A stretch of DNA of 64,000 bases from Scolanthus callimorphus (Eukaryota > Cnidaria > Anthozoa > Actiniaria > Edwardsiidae). Within the stretch, counting starts at the first letter, position 1. The number at the start of each line of letters is the position of its first letter. This document shows positions 59,811-64,000 of the stretch, in pieces. The notes beneath the pieces were generated by a model, which saw only the letters and a program-made list of their open reading frames with translations, searched no databases and had not been told where the DNA came from. The stretch is taken from positions 27,793,404 to 27,857,403 of the forward strand of contig CM066916.1 in the NCBI GenBank assembly GCA_033964015.1, given 5' to 3'. The position numbers and the translations under genes were made by a program.

Positions 59811-60443
59811 TATTATCATTATTGATCACGTAAAACACTGGCTCTCGGTATTTCCTTGATCCATGATTCCGTGGACTAGTATTTGGTCTAAAGGAGCGGA
59901 GCGAAGATGTAAAATCTTGTGGGCAAGTTGAACTAGCAAAGCAAGAAAAGGACGGCAAGCAACTAAGGCTATAAGTTGTTTTTGCACGCACGTCGCCCAG
60001 TATTGATTTTGCGTCAATAAATAAACTTGAGAAACAAGTACCTTCGCCAACGCCCTAACAATCTTTCGGCTAACTTGTACAAGAATTTAAGAACTTGTTT
60101 TAAAAAGTATTTACATAAGATTGACTAGCTTTTTATTAACATCTTTGGATGGTATATGAAAGTTTAATTGTTGGTTAAATTATGCTAAGTTGTGAAGTTG
60201 ATCATTAACACTCGTGTCCTAGAGACAGAATAGAGTTGGTAAACTTACCAGCCATCTCCTCAACTTTAGGATCTGATTCTTCATCCGCTTCAGTTTTCAA
60301 TGCATCTAGTGTCTCGTCTTCTACAGGAGCTGCGAGAGCTGCCACGAGAAAAGCTGCCAAAACAGAAACACGATCTGGGAATTCATCTTTGCAAATTCGA
60401 CTTTTGCCGGTCTGCAGTGAGAGGTGAAGGTAGTGGGCCTTGC

Positions 60444-60450
60444 CTTTATA
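60444..60450 (-). promoter_or_regulatory. TATA box of cysteine-rich peptide gene, copy B
   Basis: TATAAAG on the minus strand, 58-64 bases upstream of the ATG at 60386, identical to copy A in context. Confidence 0.62.
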
Positions 60451-60522
60451 GCGCACTTGTACAAAAGAGACAAAGGCGAAGAGCTTAGCCTGACCATGTA
60501 TGGCAATGTGGGACTAGTAATA

Positions 60523-60648
60523 TTTCAAAAACGAGTTCAAGTGTTTCATTGGGTTTGCAAACAACGAGAAAACCGGCGTAGCCGCGAGTGTTTTATTGTT
60601 TTCGAGTTGTTTGTAATCCCAATGAAACACGCAGAACGAGTTTTTGGA
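60523..60648. mobile_element. fold-back MITE between divergent promoters, copy B
   Basis: Counterpart of 27601-27725. Confidence 0.75.
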
Positions 60649-60862
60649 ATAACTTGTCTCACAAATAAAATACACAGTTTATATCATGTTATGCAATCAC
60701 ACTTAGTATGTTAAAGAACAAAAACGTGATTACATAAGCCCAAAGACGCCAAATTAGATGATTACGTCAGCCCTTTTGTTCAGGCAAAGAACATGCCATC
60801 TAATCAATTGCTAGATTGTACAACCTTGTATATGCTAATTGAATCGCCATTTCACCTTGAAT

Positions 60863-61497
60863 ATGGCGCAGTCAAGGTTTCGTCCGCCTAAGACAGAAAG
60901 TATTTGCGGGCAAGCGGTATCCGCCCAAAACTCTCTACCAAATCGTGTGCGAGATACGTCGGTACGTACCGGAACGAAAGCCCAACCTGGATTTCAATTT
61001 CTTGGATGGCAACGACAAAGGTTAGTTTAAGTTTATGTGTCCACGTTTCTGCTCCAAGGATGCCATTAGCCACGATATTATCAGTGTAATTTGGAGAGCT
61101 AGAAAGCAGTGAATTCACTAGGAGCAACCAAAATATTAGCCTACGTTTGTTAAGTAAGCTTTCGACTGATAAATTAACAGCGCTTTGCAGCGTTTTGGTT
61201 CAAATTATAACGGATGGAAATGCTAGACTGCTAGTTTTGATTGCTGAAAATATTTTTGGGTCTTTTGGGCAAAACAAGATTCGAGTGCAACAACGAACTG
61301 GTGTTTGCATGTTCTGATAACACTAGTCTTATTTGTAACATTTTTGTTTTGTTAGATTTGCTCACAATCAGACGTTTGCTGGATGCAGAAGGGAAGGACG
61401 GGACGAGCGGGCAGGATTGGCGCTAAAGAACAAGAAAGAGAAGAAGCTGCCGATCAAGACAATTAAACATATTGAATTGTGTTTGAGTGGTCTATGA
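60863..61497 (+). CDS. two-exon small basic protein, copy B (open)
   Basis: Exon 1 60863-61020 (ATG, 52 codons plus two bases, donor AAAG-GTTAGT). Exon 2 61356-61497 (acceptor TTTTGTTAG, 46 further codons, TGA at 61495). Joined frame is 99 residues with no stop; the codon across the junction is Arg. It begins MAQSRFRPPKTESICGQ, is rich in Arg/Gln/Asn early and has a KNKKEKK-type basic cluster near residues 75-85. No signal peptide or membrane segment, so nuclear or cytoplasmic by inference. Family unknown. Upstream it shares a short intergenic region with the divergent cysteine-rich peptide gene. Copy A carries a disrupting indel, so B is the better candidate for function. Confidence 0.6.
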
Positions 61498-63360
61498 ATA
61501 TGCTAATTAAGAACTCATATCACTAGTGTTGGAAATCGTTTCCAAACACTAGTGATTTTCAACTGGTGACCAAATGCAAGAACCCCATTGGTCTACACCC
61601 TCATGAATAATTAATGAGTTTGAGAAAGTAATTGAAAAGACAACTGCTTTTAAAAATGGCGCTGTTTTGTTAGATTTTGTTGTTCAACCATCGCCATGAG
61701 CTTGGAACGGGAATTTTAAAAATACGTTTGGCTCCACAGAACATCGTGACAAACATGTTTATTTGCAACATTGTCTTTGCACGTGGTTCATATCATATGA
61801 GCCTTAGATAAAATGTCGTGCTTTCAAGAAAAATGCGATTTTTAGCTGTTTTTCGGAATTTTTTTCTTTTTTTTTTTTTTTACGGCCGAAAAAAATTATT
61901 CGTGATCCCGGCCGGATGATGTTGGATACGGCTGGGATCACGAACAATAATAAACATTCCGGGCATATTTGGGATGTGCAAGCTTAGAAGTTTCGCATCT
62001 TGATTTTTTTATGCTGCAAATTTTGTAGCTTCAAAAGGTGGAGCAGACACGTTATATTATTCTAAAAATGGCAGTGCTTTAAATTTGGCTCAACTGAGCA
62101 TCCCGTGACAAACAATTCAATTATTTGCAACTTTGTATCTGAAGGCGAAATACGTCATCAAAATAGAAAACGTTCTTGTCTTCCTGAACTTTTAAAGCAC
62201 TGTCATTTAATAGCATGTCTACTCAAACTGTTGATCGATACCACTAAAGTTTGCAGCATTGAAATATTATAAGGTGTCAGTTAGTGTTTTTGCGGCCAAC
62301 TTCGCAGCACAGCACAGACTTGAAATTGGTATTTTGGACCAATTTTTGGCAAGAATAAACAAGTATGGTTCCTATAGCAACGCAGTACGGGGTGTCATTA
62401 CCCATCACCGTTCTATTATCTACATGTTCCAACATTCAAATCTATTCACTTTTGACGGTACAAAATTTGCAGCATTGAAATAAAAAAATCACGTAAGGCG
62501 TGGCTACTGGCTAAGTGCAGTTAGTGTTTTTGCGGCCAACTTCGCAGCGCAACAAATACTTCAAAGCGGTATTTTGACCCTGTGGCAAATACAAGTAAAA
62601 GTTCCCATAACATCGCAGTATGCGGTATTTCATTAACCATGACGTTCTATATATCAGCAACATTCAATTTCTTGATTAATACTTATTACGCAACAAAATG
62701 CAGAAAATGCTCTTGTTTATTTGCAACATTGTCTTTACACGTGGTTCATATCATATGAGCCTTAGATAAAATGTCGTGCTTTCAAGAAAAATGCGATTTT
62801 TCGCTGCGCGGCTCGTGAGATAAATTTTCAACACTCGAAGATAAAATTCGAATCTCCGCGCGGCCATGTAATATCCTCTATATCTTTGTGTCGGAATATC
62901 ACTATCCCGGATGTGTAGTCCTTCTTCAACAAACTTGGGTTCAATCAACAAACAATCAACAAACTTGGGTTCTGTTTTCGGGTTGTCAGTGGTACAATAT
63001 AAATCTGTTAGATCTATTCTTGGTGTCACTGAAAACATCAAGTGAAGTTGAGAAGTGTTAGGACAGTAATAGCGGAAGGACGTTTGTATTTGTTTTATTT
63101 TTGCCCCTCCCCTTTCTTTAAACGCCATTGAATCTATCGTATTTAAACTTGGCAGCATTTCTTTGTTTTATTTACTTTTATCATTAGGTGATCATTGCGA
63201 TGACCGGAAATATATACTGTACATTCATGGACATTATATTTCACATCTTTTGAAAAATGTCGCTTAATATTTGCCTGGAAAACATGAGCTACCTAATAAC
63301 CATAGGGAAGATGTTTGTGCATTTTAACAGCCAAATCCTTTCACTAGAAAAGATAGCTAA
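61498..63360. other. copy B right part, no gene supported; empty site of the 3.7-kb element
   Basis: Hairpin near 61519-61556, a second at about 61893-61942, direct repeats of TTTTTGCGGCCAACTTCGCAGC (62286, 62526), empty Harbinger site near 62605 and empty MITE site near 63164. Confidence 0.6.
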
Positions 63361-63620
63361 CTGCCACATTTGTAATAACATTGTGCCACATTTGTAATAA
63401 CTTCATACCTAGGTTAACTGAGACGATGCATGGACATATGGAGGGATATACGTTACGTAATCGATGACGTCATCAACGTTTGAAAAATCATATCTCCTGA
63501 AGGGAGAGTTTTATACAACCACTACAACAAAACTCGGATGAAATTGTCTAGGTGACTGGCGCAGCGAAGTGGTCGATGACGTAATCAATGTTTGGAAAAT
63601 TCATATGTTTTAAAGGTGAC
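63361..63620. repeat. inverted CRE-like/minisatellite block, copy B
   Basis: Counterpart of 34455-34730, reverse-complementary to 53041-53330. Confidence 0.8.
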
Positions 63621-63900
63621 TTCGTCATGCTTTTGATCTACCACGCATGCTCACAAATTTGGATCCGCCAAAGCTCTGAATCTTGCCACTGGCCAAAAGA
63701 TGACGGGCTCTGGGTACGAGATTGGGAAGACTCCAACATGTGTAACAACTAAGCCGCCATCTTGGATAAGACAGCTCTGATCAATAAAATCAGAGTCTTA
63801 CCCTATGTAAGTTACATAAATAATGATCGTTTAAGCTGTTCGTTGACCTTTCATTATAAATATATTTAGTTACATGACACGGGCTTGATGATACTACACA

Positions 63901-64000
63901 CCCGGGGGGGGGACTCCCATATTTTTTGACCGGGGATGATCGTCGGAAATTTTCAGTTTCACCCCTAAAAGATACCAAACATGGCGGGCCATAGCGTGGC
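63901..64000. repeat. dispersed G-rich repeat terminus at end of copy B homology
   Basis: CCCGGGGGGGGGACTCCCAT followed by ATTTTTTGACCGGGG, as at 6315. Probably the start of an element that runs off the window. Confidence 0.55.

Larger units (their letters stand above)
57108..60386 (-). pseudogene. secreted cysteine-rich cationic peptide precursor, copy B (exon 1 frameshift)
   Basis: Exons: 1, 60249-60386; 2, 59078-59176; 3, 58616-58690 (75 bases, frame intact); 4, 57108-57274. Splice sites are as in copy A and all introns are phase 1. Exon 4 keeps all eight Cys, 13 Lys/Arg and no Asp/Glu; it differs from A by a His-to-Tyr and an Arg-Val-to-Leu-Leu change. The lesion is different: the run of five T (minus strand) in the signal peptide is four here (60359-60362 on the plus strand), shifting the frame inside the hydrophobic core. 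Frames that restore the downstream acidic part lack an ATG and would begin in the TATA region. Intron 3 has gained two MITEs. Confidence 0.72.

Noticed and set aside
60205..60456. 83-residue frame that appears to extend exon 1 of the copy B peptide gene upstream
   Set aside because: It begins at a GTG in the TATA box region with no ATG, and the first part is out of frame with the signal peptide.

Overview
The window looks like nuclear DNA of a cnidarian, most likely an anthozoan such as a stony coral. Genes are sparse, AT-rich and split by introns with ordinary GT-AG splice sites. The rest is packed with tyrosine-recombinase (YR) retrotransposons, LINE remnants, Harbinger-, Tigger/pogo- and Ginger-like DNA transposons, and many fold-back MITEs. 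I see no operons, CRISPR arrays, rRNA or recognisable tRNA.

Layout. 1-3512 is the 3' part of a YR retrotransposon (RT-RNase H, then recombinase), ending in a B1-A2-B2 split direct repeat. 3513-10219 holds a LINE relic, a 134-bp satellite, and a 2.35-kb inverted-repeat element carrying a 31-bp array. 10220-about 35040 (copy A) and 42978-about 63900 (copy B) are two direct copies of one segment. They are separated by a 7.9-kb spacer (35041-42977) containing a Ginger-like integrase/OTU relic, a run of perfect or near-perfect palindromes and the 3' end of a second YR retrotransposon.

Each copy carries, in order: a C2H2 zinc-finger gene (minus), several transposon relics, a possible short exon (plus), a four-exon secreted cysteine-rich peptide gene (minus), and a divergently oriented two-exon basic small-protein gene (plus). 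The peptide gene encodes a signal peptide, an acidic propeptide and a strongly cationic eight-cysteine domain. That architecture is known from coral antimicrobial peptide precursors. It is broken in both copies by different lesions: exon 3 in A, exon 1 in B. The zinc-finger gene is badly degraded in A and better preserved in B. The small gene is broken in A and open in B.

Comparing the copies base by base dates many events to after the duplication. A 3.7-kb Harbinger-like element with a nested LINE and a 270-bp MITE are present only in A. Three MITEs (one with a further MITE inside it) are present only in B. A 370-bp segment inside a terminal-inverted-repeat element lies in opposite orientation in the two copies. 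The pair could be a true segmental duplication or two haplotypes placed in tandem by assembly; sequence alone does not settle this.
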